Positions 46,857 through 59,601 of a stretch of DNA of 64,000 bases are shown here, piece after piece; the first letter of the stretch is position 1, and each line of letters starts with the position of its first letter. The DNA lies in NCBI RefSeq assembly GCF_932294415.1, contig NC_065538.1:9678330-9742329 (forward strand), in the 5' to 3' direction. Source of the DNA: Quercus robur. Taxonomy: Eukaryota; Streptophyta; Magnoliopsida; Fagales; Fagaceae. The translations under genes and the position numbers were made by a program. The notes beneath the pieces are model-generated. The model saw nothing but the letters and a program-made list of their open reading frames with translations. It ran no database searches and was not told where the DNA came from.

Positions 46857-48030
46857 GATTGGATTACTTATGTTATTGCTTACATGCGTTGATATGTGAT
46901 TGAAATTTTGCATGCTTTTTATGTTTTTATTTTAGTAACACTTGGCAAATCTCTATTAGTTTCTAAATGGTGATAGTAGAAACTAGTAGCAATACGTGGC
47001 GCTTTGTAATTTGCCATATGTTGTGAATTTGGTAGTAAAATGTGTCAGCTTGTAATAGGTCAAAAATTTTCCCTCTCTACACTTAGCTATTAAGAAACTT
47101 TTTTTTTTTAATTTATTTATTTTATGTAAGCTTCACCTAACTTCATTGTATACTTAATAAAAGTTGAACTTAGCTTGATCTATTAAGGTAAACAAGTTCA
47201 ATTTCAAACTCGGATTTAGAATAATATAAAAGAAAAAGAATTTCAGAAGATATTTATAAAAAATTGCAAATAAAGTATAAAAACTAAAAATCATCTAGAA
47301 AAGAGTTACAGCAGAGAAAGCATACAAACACCGAGAGAAATCATAAAATCATAACAAATATACAAAGGAGACTTGAAAAGGAAGGGACAAAAATTGATAC
47401 AATCATGACAATGCTTATTTTATTTTATTTTTTTTAAATTCCAAATTCTATAACAACCTATCAAAAGAGCCTAGAAAAGGACAAAAGGACTACCGGTGTA
47501 ATATTTTTAGGCATATATTGCTGAAGAGTCATTTGCTGCATTACACCTGTCCGTTTACACGTCACACTAAGGAGTTTGGAAAGTCTTTCGATGTTGCTTT
47601 TCAAATTTTGATAAAAGACCCCTTGTCCCCTCATTGCTCATTAGTACCTTTAGTGAGATGCTTTAGTGTTTGCCTGTTTGCCATTTTTGAATTGTCGACG
47701 TTAAATTAAGCCATTGTACTTGATTATTCTTTGATAACAAAAGCTTTTTATAAAATTCTATATCTCCGCGGCTTTTAATTGGCTTAATTAGTAAAAGTTT
47801 TTGTTTCCTAATAAGATATTTGAGATTTAATTTATTTATACTAAAAATAAATTAAAGTTTTGACTTAAAGAACAATCACCATGGAGCAAACATCACAAAT
47901 TTAAAACACTATCATATCTACAAAAAAATTATTTAATTTTATTAAAAAGAAACATGTAAATAAAGATACATTACTTAAAATAGTGATTGTCAGTTTTATG
48001 TGAATAGCTAAATAGTAATTTTTTTAATAA
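46857..48030. other. Gene-free DNA with one SINE-like remnant
   Basis: No gene was recognised. At about 47768-47870 GCGGCTTTTAATTGGCTTAA and the following TTAGTAAAAGTTTTTGTTTC resemble the SINE family at 21233-21397, with a degraded box B. The remainder is AT-rich without structure that I can name. Confidence 0.45.
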
Positions 48031-48334
48031 ATAATTCAATTTCTCCAATCAAAGTTGCTTTTTGGATTGAGAAATACTTATTTCACATACCTTGTTATGC
48101 ACATCTTTAATGTAATTTTTTTGCATGTTTGAAGCAACATTCTGACAGTTAGGCTGTGTTTGTTTTGGCTTCAAATCACTTTCGAAAATGCTTTTCCGTA
48201 AATGCGGGTGTTTGGTTGCGTATGGAAAATAAATTTTCCGGAAAATATTTTCAGTTGACTGTGTGTTTAATGGCTTTGACCCGGAAATTGGTTTTAGTCA
48301 AAATTTTCACTTCAAACTATTTCCGGACTCACGC

Positions 48335-48338
<4 letters not shown>

Positions 48339-48408
<70 letters not shown>
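48339..48408. repeat. (AG)n microsatellite, about 35 repeats
   Basis: This is an uninterrupted AG dinucleotide run within the Harbinger-like element. The repeated Arg-Glu reading frames across it are artefacts. Confidence 0.97.
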
Positions 48409-48410
<2 letters not shown>

Positions 48411-48479
48411 CCCAGATCACGCCTTGGACTTCGCCAACGAACCCAGAGCCCAGATCACGCCTTCGACTTCGCTGATCTA

Positions 48480-48930
48480 CGAACCCACGAAACGATCTTT
48501 GTCCTAGAGCCTTTGACCCACCGATCTACGAACCCACGAACTGATCTTTGACCTAGAGCCTTCGACCCATGAGCCTTTAACTTCGATGGCGACCCAAAGC
48601 CTTCGTGCCATGAACCCACGAACCAATCTCTCTCTCTGTGTGATTTTGATTTTTTGTGTGATTTTGATCGACCCACGAGCCTTTGACTTTGCCGGCAACC
48701 CAGAGCCTTCGCACCACAAACCCACGAATCGATCTCTCTCTCTCTCTGTGATTTTGATTTTTTGTGTGATTTTGATCGACCCACGACCCTTCGACTTCGC
48801 CGGCGACCCAGAGCCTTCGCGCCACGAACCCACGAACCGATCTCTCTCTCTGTGTGATTTTGATTTTTTGTGTGATTTTTATTGACTCACGAACCGATCT
48901 ACGTTTCTGTGTGATTTTGATTTTTTACTT
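48480..48930. repeat. About 107 bp GC-richer minisatellite inside the Harbinger-like element
   Basis: CCCACGAANCNATCTCTCTC starts at 48615, 48721 and 48830. Each copy continues with TGTGTGATTTTGATTTTTTG and then TCGACCCACGA and CAGAGCCTTCG. Before 48600 a shorter, about 54-58 bp version (GAACCCACGAANNGATCTTTG) is repeated. Repeated open frames on both strands result from the repetition. Confidence 0.88.
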
Positions 48931-49486
48931 TCTCTCTTTGATCTCTGATTTTGTTGTTGTTGTTGTGGTGGTGTGGGTGGTGGTGTTTTGGTGGTTTTCC
49001 TGTTGTGTGGTGGTGGGTTTTGTGTGGGTGGTGGTGGAAAGTAGCATTTTCAGAATGTTACCAAACACATGAAAATATTTTCTAGAACAATTTTCATAAT
49101 GCAACCAAACACTTGAAAATATTTTCGTTTCCTGAAAATAGCATTTCCGAAAAATATTTATTTTCCGAAAAATATTTTACATGAACCAAACACAGCCTTA
49201 GTGCGTGATTCTTTTTTCTTGAGGAACCGATAAGAAAGATTTTATAAATACACATAATCAGCTTGGAATACAAGCTTTAGCTTCGAAGAAAGATCTTTTA
49301 CCTATACATCAAGATCTGCCATTAGAACTTGTCTTCTAGCAAGAAAATGAGCTAGCAAGTTACATTTATGAAAAGCATCCGACAAAGACCCACAATAGTG
49401 TTATTTGACAGATTTATTATTGTGATATGATGTACTTTTTCGTGTTTTGGACTTTAATCTTTTTTTTTTTTTTTTTTTTTTTTAAC

Positions 49487-49640
49487 AAGATAGAAATTTT
49501 ATTCTAGTCTAATTTAAGTGTATATGTGTGTGAAGCTCATTCTTGAAGACTTGAATCCCGACCCTTGCACCCCACACCTCACACACACACTTATACTTAT
49601 AGAATGACTATCGTGCCAAAGGTGCACGATGGTGGACTTT
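49487..49640 (-). mobile_element. SINE on the minus strand (unit A), with its duplicate in unit B
   Basis: On the minus strand it starts CACCTTTGGCACGATAGTCA, then has a box-B-like GGTCGGGATTCAAGTCTTC and a CACACACATATACACTTAAATT tail region, as in Au-like plant SINEs. The unit B counterpart is at about 50850-50975, so it was in place before the triplication. Confidence 0.6.
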
Positions 49641-49867
49641 AATCTTACTCCACTTGTATTTTGAGATAATAAAATAATATACCATGTTATAATTGGAAGG
49701 CCCAATTTTCTCAGCCAATGTGTACGAGGGTGTATGTTTTTGCTTTTACCTCAAATGTTTTCTTTTACCCCAAATGTTTTAGGAAATTCTCCTCCATGTC
49801 CGAAAATTGAGTAGATATTTTTTCTTGTTCTTTCTCTATAGTCTATGAGCAAAAGTCGGATAGATTA

Positions 49868-50046
49868 TTAGAGTACTAGTATCAGCTGTGCCAAACTAAA
49901 TGTTATTTTAACACATCAAAACTTATTTTATCTATTTTACTACACTGTTTTACAATACGTCATACATCACTTCTTTTTTTTGGGTAAACTTTAGCACATT
50001 TTCTATTTTAAAATTCTCACATTAAAATAATACTAGCCCACCACCT
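49868..50046. mobile_element. MITE-like segment present in units A and B
   Basis: TTAGAGTACTAGTATCAGCTG at the left and AAATAATACTAGCCC at the right look like decayed inverted ends of a Tourist-like MITE. The unit B copy is at about 51199-51375 (TTAGAGCACTGGTATTAGCT). Inner sequence includes TTTTACTACACTGTTTTACA in both. End assignment is uncertain. Confidence 0.4.
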
Positions 50047-51916
50047 TTCAAGAATTAAAAATAAAAACAAAAAGCCACTGTTGACCCCTCTCTCTCTCTC
50101 TCCACCAAATTAAAAATCCATTGAACCCTAAATTAAAATCCCACTTCTGAAACCTCAAACCAAATACAATCCCCACAAGGTCAAACATAAACAACCAAAC
50201 AAAGAAAGGGATTCTTGGCCGGAGAAAGAAAAAAAATAATAAAAGAGAAATAAAAAGGAAAGTAGAAAAGAATTAGAGATTGGTTGTGAATAGAGAAAGA
50301 GATTTGGGAGCTTGACCATGGTGGCCTCGGCTTGGATAGGTTCAGCCATGGTTGACGGTGGAGGAAGAGCTTGTGAGCTTCGACTATGGTCATGGAGGCT
50401 TGATTATCAAATAATTCAATTTTTCTGACCAAAGTCACTTTGTTGGATTGAAAAAATTCTTGTTTCACATACCTTGTTATACACATCTTTAATGTAATTT
50501 TTTTCGCATGTGTGATGCAACATTCTAACAGTTAGTGCGTGATCCTTTTTTCGAGGAATTGATAAGAAAAATTTCTATAAATACACTAAATCAGCTTGGA
50601 ATACAAGCTTTAGCTTAGAAGATAGATTTTTTACCTATACATCAAGATCTACCGTTAGAACTAGAAAATGAGCAAGCATGTTACATTTATGAAAAGCATC
50701 CGATAAAGACCCACAATAGAGTTATTTGACTAGATTTATTGTCGTGATATGATGTATTTTTCGTGTTTTGGACCTTAATCTCCTTTTATTTTATTTTATT
50801 TTATTATTATTATTTTTTTTTACAATATAGAAATTCTAGTCTAGCCTAATTTAAGTGTATATTTATGTAAATCTCTCTCCTGAAAACTTGAATCCTGACT
50901 CTTGCACCCTATATCCCACACGCATTTATATTTATAGAGTAACTATTGTGCCAAAGGTGTGCAGTGGTGGACTTTAATCTTACTCCACTTGTATTTTGGG
51001 ACAATAAAATAATATACCATGTTATAATTGGAAGACCCAATTTTCTCGGGAAATCTGTAAGAGGGTGCATGTTTTTGCTTTTACCATGAATGTTTTCTTT
51101 TACCTCAAATGTTTTAGGAAATTCTCCTCTGTGTCCAAAAATTGGTAGATATTTTTTCTTTTTCTTTCTCTATAGTCTATAGGCAAAAGTTGGATAGATT
51201 ATTAGAGCACTGGTATTAGCTGTGTCAAACTAAATGTTATTTTAACACATCATAACTTGCTTTATCTATTTTACTACACTGTTTTACAATATATCATACG
51301 TCACTTTTTTTTTGGTAAACTTTACATCACATTTTCTATTTTAAAATTCTATCACATCAAAATAACACTAGCCCCACTGTCTTTCAAGAATTAAAAATAA
51401 AAATAAAATTAAAGCCACCTTTGACCCCCCTCTCTCCCTACCAAATTAAAAATCCACTGAACCCCAAATTAAAATCCCATTTCTAAAACCTCAAACCAAA
51501 TACAATCCCCACAAAATCAAACATAAACAACCAAAGAAAAAGAGAGATTCTTGGCCGGAGAAAGAAAAAAAATATATTAAAAGAGAAATAAAAAAGGAAA
51601 GTAGAAAAGAATTAGAGATTGGTTGTGAATAGAGAAAGAGATTTGGGAGAGCCACCGTTGACCTCTCTCTCTATACCAAACTAAAAACTCACTGAACCCA
51701 AATTAAAATCCCACTTTTGAAACCTCAAACCAAATACAATCCCCACAAAATCAAACATAAACGACCAAACAAAGAGAGGGATTCTTGGCCGGAGAAAGAA
51801 AAAAAATTAATAAAGGAGAAATAAAATAGGAAAGTAGAAAAGAATTAGAGATTGGTTGAGAATAGAGAAAGAGCTTGTGAGCTTCGGCTATGGTGATGGA
51901 GTCATGGAGGCTTGGC

Positions 51917-52350
51917 CGAAATAGAGAAAGATTTGAAGAAAGAGAGAGAGAAAAGAAAGGCAGAGAGAGAGAGAGAAATGAAGCTCATAGTGGCTATTGG
52001 TGGTGCCATGGAGGTGCGGCTATGGAGAAGATAGAAGAAGAAAAAAGAAAGAGAGATTGGCAGAAGATAAAATAGACAGGCAGAGAAGAAAGTGGAAAAA
52101 AGAAAGAGTAGAAGAAAGTAAGTCATAAAAAGAGAGAGAAAATAAATAAAAAACTATATATTTTTTTTAGCATTTCCGTTTGGAATGAAAAAGAATCTTA
52201 ATTTTGGGGCCTACATTTTAGTCCGTAGAAATTTATATTTTATTTTATAAAAGAAGACGTCCGTGGAAATTGAATCAAAATGATTGAGGGGGCAAGGAAA
52301 TCACATTGTGTAATGTTTTGAATAACATCTCCGGAGAGTCGCATTGAGAG
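51917..52350. other. Upstream region of the first response-regulator gene
   Basis: GA-rich sequence (51930-52140) leads from the repeat unit C into the leader of the response-regulator gene. A TATTTTATTTTATAAAA sequence at about 52227-52246 is a possible TATA region, about 110 bp before the ATG. Confidence 0.35.
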
Positions 52351-55300
52351 ATGGACAGAAAAAGCAAACGCAAGGCCGTGTTGCCAGAAAGTGATACCGG
52401 TTTCGATTATTCTCCGGTTGGTCTGAGCATTTTGGTCGTGGATCATGATCAGAAAAGCCTCCAAGAAGTTGTAACAAATCTTCGGAAATGTAAGCACCAA
52501 TACAAAGGTCTGTTCTGGTACCCTTTTTGACTTTCTTTTCTTTTTGACGGGGTGTTAATAGATACCAGTCATAATATTTGTGAAAGGAGTTTCTCTTTAA
52601 AAAAATTCAAAAGGTTTTTTTGATGACTTTCTCATCTTACACTGGTGACCACAGCCCCCTCTTCACCTTTTGTATGTTGCAGCATGAGTGATGTCTCATC
52701 TCTCTCTCTCAACACTGTCTAAGTGAGAGAGAAGGGCATTCCTCGATGCTGATGACGACCTTTTGTAGACGCATTGCGCAGATCACCTCGCGAGAACATG
52801 GGTCACCCTTAATTTCTGTGTATCATGTTAGGGTTAAGGGAGATGGAGTGAGAAAGGTGATGGATGTCCTAAAGTTTTTCCTTCTGGTTATCTTTCTCTC
52901 TCCTCTTTTCACGCTCAATCTTCTTCCGTCCTCAACATTCCTTTTAAATGGAGGGAGATGACAATCATCAACAAGAAGGAAAGAGAAAAAGAGGATAACA
53001 TTTGTTTTGTTTGTTTGTTTGTTGTTGTCTTTTTTCTTTTGCTGAGAGTTTGTTGTTGTTTTTTTATTTTTTATTTTTTATCATTGCTTATTAGAGGGAA
53101 CGTAGGAAAGGATGAAAACAGAGAGTTGTGTTTGCTTCGTTTGGAATAGAAAAAGCTGAAAATTAAGAGACTGAGGGATGTTGAGTTTTGACTTAAATTT
53201 TTTCAATTTTGGACTCCTATATGGTTGTTACTCACCAGATCGAGTAAGTATACTTATTTGACTCACTGGACTATTTCAGGGAAGCACATCATCTGCTACC
53301 TGTTCAGTTAAAACCAGTGCAATTAAGTATCTTGACTAAGTTCCATATTGCCTAGGTAGGGGTAGTCCTAAACCTTATATAGAGGGCCTTTAATTGGTAT
53401 GAGTCCTTTTAAAACTTTGAGAGTCCTAGTTTGAGTCAGTAATGGTGACTGGCATGTTTTAAGGTAGGGACTTTTAGGCCTCTGTATAGATTGGGATTGT
53501 TTTCTCCATGTGGGATTTGTGTGTCTTGTAAAATGTGTTTTTTCGTGTTAATAAAATTCTTCCTGATTTTTTTTTTAATGGGCTATAACTGAATGCAAAA
53601 TATTTACCAATCCCAAATATGACACCTAAATATGACATGTATCCATTTGCGCCCCATGGATGTTACACTGAAAGCAAAAATACTTTTCAGTTACAGAATG
53701 CAATCAAGTGGAGGAAGCTTTGACTCTACTTAGGAAGGACATAAGCATATTTGATATTATAATAACTGAACAACGCCTGCTTGGTATAAGTGAATTTGAG
53801 CTTCTTCGAATTGGTAGAGAGAAGGGCTTGCCTGTAGTGGGTAAGTATACACAGCTTGTTCAATTCCTTCAATATGTTATATATATTTTGACGATATTTA
53901 TACCTTTACTAAAACATATATGCCATTTGTAGTTTCATTAATATTTAGCATGTTTTGTGAATCTAACATCTCACTATTTTTAATGATATTTAGTAACATC
54001 GGAGGATGATGGAGTTGACACTATTCAGAGGAGTTTAGACTATGGAGCTTGTGCCTATCTGGAGAAGCCCATCCCAATGCGTGATCTCAACATGGTGTGG
54101 ACACACGTGTATTCCAGCAGAAAAAATAAGTTGGCTCAAGTGCAGAAGCCGGCAAATGATATGTCCAAAGCGAAAAAATGTCGAATTTCTTGGAAAATGG
54201 ACATTCAAGAAAAGTTTGTAGAAAGTGTGCAAGAAATGGGCATTGATAGTATGAATCCTTTTCCTAATCTTAGCTATATTAATTTTTGTTCTCACACTCT
54301 GGCCATTTATCTGCTCATGCTAAGCACTTTTGTCCATTGCGTTCAATGGTGTAAGTTGGTGAAGTCAAATTACTATCAACTAATTCAATCTTTCATTTAT
54401 GGAAAAAAAAAAAAGAGAGGGTTTGCTATATATGGGAAGGAAAACATATGCATCGCCATGATGAAGAAGCTAACATGCCTATATATTTGTAGTTATAATA
54501 GGATTATGCTAACAAGTGTTTTTAGGGCAATTGTTAACAATTTATTTTAAGAAAGTTTTGATACAATTTTTATAAAAAATTGACAAAAACTATGCAAACA
54601 TTAATTAATTATTTATTTTTTTAATAAAAACTTTTTTAAATAATTTTTTAATTATTACCTTAAAAATATCTGTTAGCATTACCCATAATATGTGATAAGT
54701 AGAGTATATTGTTGTAGTGGGCAAGATGTTAAAAACGCTACAGCTGCTGATTAGTTAGTTTCAGGAATTAGTAGTTAGTAATATGTTGGAGCAGAAACAA
54801 TTAGGAGTTTCTTAGGCTTATGCCACATGGCAGCGGCCTACACATTTAATTAGTCTTTTTTTTTTTTTTTTTTTTTTTTTGGGTTGGTAAAAACACATTT
54901 AATTAGCTAAGGCCTAGGGCAGTTAGTACTTGAGTTCCTAGCTATAAATAGCCCATTGATGTACTTGTAAACTCAGTTTTTGGATGATATTACTGATTTA
55001 GCCTAAGTACTAGCTAGTTTCCAAAAGGGTGGTGCTCTTGAAAAGTTGATTTCCCAATCTTGTATTTCTAAGCAACTTAGCCTTCATTTATTTCGATAGA
55101 AAATTATATGTGAAAATAGTTTTTTCATATAAAAATATTTAGATTAAATTAAAGAAAAATGATCTCTTAATTTTTTTAATTTAGCTTGGCTTGAGATAGA
55201 GTTTTTTTCCACTAAAATTTTCTGAAAAATAGTATTATTTTTATACGAAGCTAAATAAGGAAAAAAATTTATATCACATAAAAATATATAGAAAAAATTA

Positions 55301-56580
55301 AGAGATAATTTTTGAACTTATTTTAAGATTGTTATCAAACATAAGAAAATAAGATAATTTTCTATAAAATTCACTTTGGAAATAATTATCACGTATCTCT
55401 CGTAATTGTATCTCACTTCATGCAAATGATATTAATTTGGAATCATAAGTTCATGATTACTTCAATCATTTTATTGGTGGTTGTTTGGCCAAGAAACTGA
55501 AAATATAAATATTTTGCTTTGTTTGTTTCTCTATATTAGTAATATTACAGTATATCATGTTGATGTAGAAGCTACTCCCAAGAAAGTTTTGGAACGCATG
55601 AAAACTAAGGGTGTTCGAAATGTTTCTAGAGATCAAGTTTCTAGCCATCTTCAGGTGGGTAATGTTTGTTACACACTTTTTTGAACTGAAATTATGAGTT
55701 GAAGACACAACTTCAATTCATGATTTCAAGTTTTCATAAAAAGTGTGTGCAACAACTTTTATCTATTTCTTAAATTAAAATTTCCCTCACAAGTAAAAAT
55801 CTAATTTAACTCATACAGTTGTATTAGAATAATCATTAAACATATAAATATCATTTTTTTTAATATATTAAGTTTTTAGGACAAGTGTTAGTTTATCATG
55901 GTAGGAAGTTAGATATCATTTTCGATAATAAAGTCAATGAGTTAGATTCCTTAACGGAAGTTTATGAAGTCGGATTCCTTTCCTTTGTTGGTGAAGGACA
56001 CTCACAACTTCAGTGTATGATGCAGAAACACCGTTTAAAACTTCAAAAACAAGCTCGTCCATTACATATGGAAGGGTACAAAGACAAAGATGGTACTAGT
56101 TCAGGGCATGTTGAATCTAGATATGAAATGAAGCATCCACCAATGACTCTGCTCAATGGATTTCTGAACACCTCGGATCCAAATCAGCTAGATATACCCT
56201 CACAGCAGCAACGAGCTCCAGCAGCAATAAAGAACACTCATGGCTTTCAAAATTTACCATTGCCTGTTGAAGCCAACTTCTGTACCATTGAAGGTAGTAC
56301 TATTTGTGCAAACCAAAACTTCACATTGATGACTCAGATGGCTCAAGCACCGTTAAGTGAGCAGATATGCAATCAACTCACGGGATGTCAGCCTTTTATC
56401 TACCACTTACCCAATGATGTACCAGCGAATGTACTTGTCAATGAGGTTGGATTGCCCAACTTTGATACTCTTCAGGGGGGAATTTCTGGAGATCCTGGTC
56501 TCTTCTCCAATTATACTCATCTTCCCAGTTCTTCTGAAGATTTTGGTATTGATTATAATTATATCCCCTTCGACTATTGA
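52351..56580 (+). CDS. Type-B response-regulator-like protein RR1 (degenerate receiver plus GARP), 5 exons, 400 aa
   Basis: Type-B response regulators are nuclear transcription factors of cytokinin/two-component signalling: an N-terminal receiver, then a GARP (Myb-like) DNA-binding domain. Exons: 52351-52507, 53691-53840, 53994-54248, 55569-55654, 56026-56580, all GT-AG. The receiver covers about 25-140: LSILVVDHD (D31, D33 acidic pocket), FDIIITEQ with E79 where the phospho-accepting Asp normally stands, and YLEKPI (K127). The GARP domain (about 163-222) has CRISWKMDIQEKFVESV, GIDKATPKKVLERM and VSSHLQKHRLK. The C-terminal 180 residues are Gln/Asn/Pro-rich, as in activation regions. With Glu at the acceptor site it cannot be switched by phosphorelay in the usual way. 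In-frame TGA (56578) is followed by 39 more open codons (see findings). It is tandem with RR2, with the same intron phases. Confidence 0.87.
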
Positions 56581-57040
56581 ACTTACAGATCCTACTGGAA
56601 TGAGAGCTGCCCGGTTGGAATATTTGAACATTTTACTGGGGAAGATATAGTTCATGATCATTCTGAAGACCTCTTCTTTGATGATGATACTGGTTCGTAA
56701 GATGATTCCATTCATGGTTGCTACTTGCTGGTAAAAAAATTGTATAACTTATTTGCATTCTGGTACAAGTTATAAGAATTTCTTCTATCTAAAATAACTG
56801 AGATTTTTTAGACAAATAGGAGAGCTTTATTTATTTATGTTCTCTTGCAGCCAGCCACTGGATTATCTGAAGCCAAAGTCTCAGTCTGGTGAGGTCATCC
56901 CAAATTCCAAGGAAAATGCTTCTCTGTTGAATACTCTCAGAAGAAGAAGACAAAGAAGACAAGGAATGATGATCAAAGCAAAGAAGAAAGAAGTAGTCGT
57001 GTTAAGTTTAATAAAGCTACTGTTGTTTTGGTACTAGCAT
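56581..57040 (+). other. RR1 3' region: open in-frame extension and probable 3' UTR exon
   Basis: After the stop the same frame stays open to TAA at 56698-56700 and encodes an acidic end (HSEDLFFDDDTGS). Beyond it TCTTGCAGCCAGCCACTGGA (about 56844) looks like an acceptor and exon start. RR2 has the related TCTTGTAGCTAAATGCTGGA at about 62060, so a downstream exon, probably untranslated now, was present before the gene pair split. Confidence 0.45.
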
Positions 57041-57500
57041 CATAGCATGGTAAAGATAAAATGAGAAATTACATTTTATCATCCTAAATTATAATATTGA
57101 TTACATTTTGCACCCTAAATTTCAAAATTTTGTCTAAATTAACAGTAAATTTAATGTCAGGGTATAAAATGTAACAATGGTTATAAATTAGGATGAAAAA
57201 CTTGCATTTGAAAAGTTTTAAGGTGTAAAGTATAATATGTGAGTATAGTTTAAGGTTATAAAATGTAATTTTTCCTTACTATTGAGTCTTGTAAACGCTA
57301 TTTAGTAACATGTGTGCAGGTGTCTTACTAACACAGCGGTCTTGTTTTTATTGGTTAGCTTCATAGCTGTATTTAGGGAATTAGTTAGAGTTAGTTTCTT
57401 CAGTTAGTGTTCTTTGTTGCTATAAATAAAGAACAAAGTCCCTTGTAATTAATCAGTTAGTGAAATAAGATTTTATTTCTACATCTTCTTGATTTTGTTA
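57041..57500. other. Unassigned sequence leading into a copia remnant
   Basis: It includes a TATAAATAAAG (about 57421) and AATAAGATTTTATTTC, as expected for the LTR of the copia element whose primer site follows at 57501. The left LTR border was not found. Confidence 0.4.
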
Positions 57501-58070
57501 TGGTATCAGAGCATACGTGTTGATTGACAGTAAAACCATTTCTATGGCGTCAACAAACTCAACAACCTCTACACAAACCATCGCCATTGATGAGTCTCAT
57601 CCTTTCTTTCTACACCAAGGAGAAATTGCAGGTGCTATACTTGTGTCAAAACCTCTTCTAGGAGGAGAGAATTATCCAACCTAGGCACAATCTATTCAAA
57701 GAGCGTTGAGTGTGTAGAATAAACTAGGTTTTTTTGATGGCACTGTTTCTCTCATCGCATCAATGTTGCAAGGTTGGCCATGTTGTAACAACATAATTAT
57801 TTCTTGGATCTTGAATTGCATTGCTCCCAATATTGCTACTGGTGCGGTTTATCACAACACCACATTGGGAATCTAGAATGATCTAAAGGATCGATTTTCT
57901 CATGGAATGGGCCTAGGGTCTTTCAATTGTAGAACGATCTTGGAACCAATTCACAATCTGAGCTTTCCATCACAGATTACTTCACTCAATTGAAGGCTTT
58001 AGCTGACACCCCTTTTGCAACTTTCATTAACCTCACTTGTATTGCATTGTTAAGAAAATGCTAATACTAT
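57501..58070 (+). pseudogene. Ty1/copia gag remnant with primer binding site
   Basis: TGGTATCAGAGC (57501-57512) is the initiator-tRNA primer site. An ATG at 57544 opens a gag-like frame with HPFFLHQGEIAG, LLGGENYPT and a NKLGFFDGT block, typical of the N-terminal copia gag region. In-frame stops occur at the Trp of the 'YxxW' block (CCTAGGCA), at TGTAGAAT and at TCTAGAAT. All look like G-to-A or related decay of Trp codons. It lies between the two response-regulator genes and has no pol or second LTR. Confidence 0.75.
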
Positions 58071-59440
58071 TATTAGTTTTGTTATGGAAAATTTACAAAC
58101 TGATGTTATAAAATTATAATCATCCCACCATCATTTTTAATTTGTTGAATCAATTACATTTAACATATCTTGAGTTTTACTAAACATCTGAACCAAACGA
58201 AGTTCCACTAATGACTAAAACAACCTAATATTCGTAAGAGACCACAACCTTGGTTTCCCATTGTAGAATGAGATAGGACCCATATAAATGGGTAAGGTTG
58301 TGTTAATTTCCCCTCAAAGTGTACGGGTTGGCTACATATCATATTTGATGTTGGAATTTTACCTAGAATTTATTTCAAAAGAATCAAATATAATACAATA
58401 ATCAATTAACAATTATCATGACCAAATATATCAAAAATCAACTACAAATTATGAGAATTTTCTTACAAATTTATGTTACTCAAGAACCTCACAAATGATT
58501 AGTATGCTATCCCTAGCTAGTTAAGATTAATAAGAACTCTCCCTAAAGAGTTCGTTGAGGACGGTGATAAATTTCTTACAAGTTTGCGGGGCCCTAAGAG
58601 CTTTGTATTTATAGCTTGAAATGGGACCAAAGGAAAAAAAATAAAAAATATAGTTCCAATGGACCTTGGGCTTATATTATCTCATAACTAGCTCAAAATT
58701 ATCATTAATTATAATTTATTTCACTATAATTAAAAATATAATTGCTCTCTAGGTCTCATTGAATTACACAAGGTTTCCTTTGACTACCTAAAATTTCATT
58801 TAATACCTCCATCATTCAAAGTAAAATAATTGCGTGAGTTTGAGTCTTGCTTAAGTGGGTGGATAAATGAATTTGAGTTGATTTTGCTACCTCTAATATT
58901 AAAAAGTAAAACATGGAACAACATAGCCTCATAATAGCACAGTGTTTAATATGAAAAGAGTAGTTGTAGGATTATAGACTGTTCCATAACTTTTTGCTAC
59001 ATCTCTAGCGTAGCAGATTGTGAGTAGCTGTATTTCACTTATGTAGATCTACCATTTTTTTTTCACTATTCACCATCTACCCAATTACACTTATGGCATA
59101 AAAATTGAGTAATAATTTATGGTAGTAGATTTTTTCTCAGAGAAGTTCGGAGGAAAAGGAAAACTAAAAACTGTAGTTAGATGTGGAGCCCTCTAGTTCC
59201 CTGTGCACTAGTTCCTGTACTTGTGGGTGCTAACATGCATTGTTCATATCTTAGGATAATCTACAATTGATACGAATATCAAACCTGTGATTCATATCAA
59301 ACAAATGATACGTCAAATCTTTTTGACATTCTTTATATACTGACATTGTATAGAGCTTAATGCTGTACTAATTTTCTTCTTCAGTCTGCTTTTAGATTTA
59401 ATTAGTTCAATTTCTTTTTTCTTTTTTGCTTTAGGGTTTC
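58071..59440. other. Gene-free DNA between the response-regulator genes
   Basis: No exon was found. 58370-58630 has features of an LTR on the minus strand (CTATAAATACAAAGCTC) but without identifiable ends. The last part before 59602 (CT-rich, TCTCTCACAAACAACAGTC) is likely the RR2 leader. Confidence 0.4.
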
Positions 59441-59601
59441 ATCCCTTCTTCTTGTTGTTGTTCTTCTTCTCTCACAAACAACAGTCTGAAGAAGCTTCAG
59501 TACACGACGCCCTGTACCTCGCTGTATTCTAGAGAGAGAAAGGAAGAGAGAAAAAAAAAAAAAAACACATTTAATTAGTTCAATTTCGACAGATTAGGAA
59601 A

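Larger units (their letters stand above)
48152..49197. mobile_element. 1046 bp PIF/Harbinger-like non-autonomous element with perfect TTA target duplication
   Basis: The ends are GGCTGTGTTTG and its exact reverse complement CAAACACAGCC (with longer imperfect arms containing AAAATATTTTCCGG-like sequence), flanked by TTA (48149-48151 and 49198-49200). Unit B keeps the empty site ACAGTTAGTGCGTG (50528-50541), which proves the borders. The three-base TTA target is typical of PIF/Harbinger. There is no transposase. The interior carries a long (AG)n tract and a GC-rich minisatellite (both listed), which is unusual for a MITE. Confidence 0.85.
48031..51916. repeat. Tandem triplication (units A, B and partial C) of about 1.3 kb
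   Basis: Unit A is 48031-50410 (about 1.33 kb once its insertion is removed), unit B 50411-51650, partial unit C 51651-51916. Shared landmarks are ATAATTCAATT (48031, 50411), ACCTTGTTATNCACATCTTT, CAGCTTGGAATACAAGCTTT, and GATTCTTGGCCGGAGAAAGA (about 50210, 51546, 51780). Unit C repeats only the last about 265 bases. No gene was recognised in the units. Confidence 0.88.

Noticed and set aside
48156..48885. Several overlapping frames of 70-130 residues, Arg/Glu-rich or with repeated blocks
   Set aside because: They are translations of the (AG)n tract and 107 bp minisatellite in a non-coding Harbinger-like element, open on both strands because of repetition.
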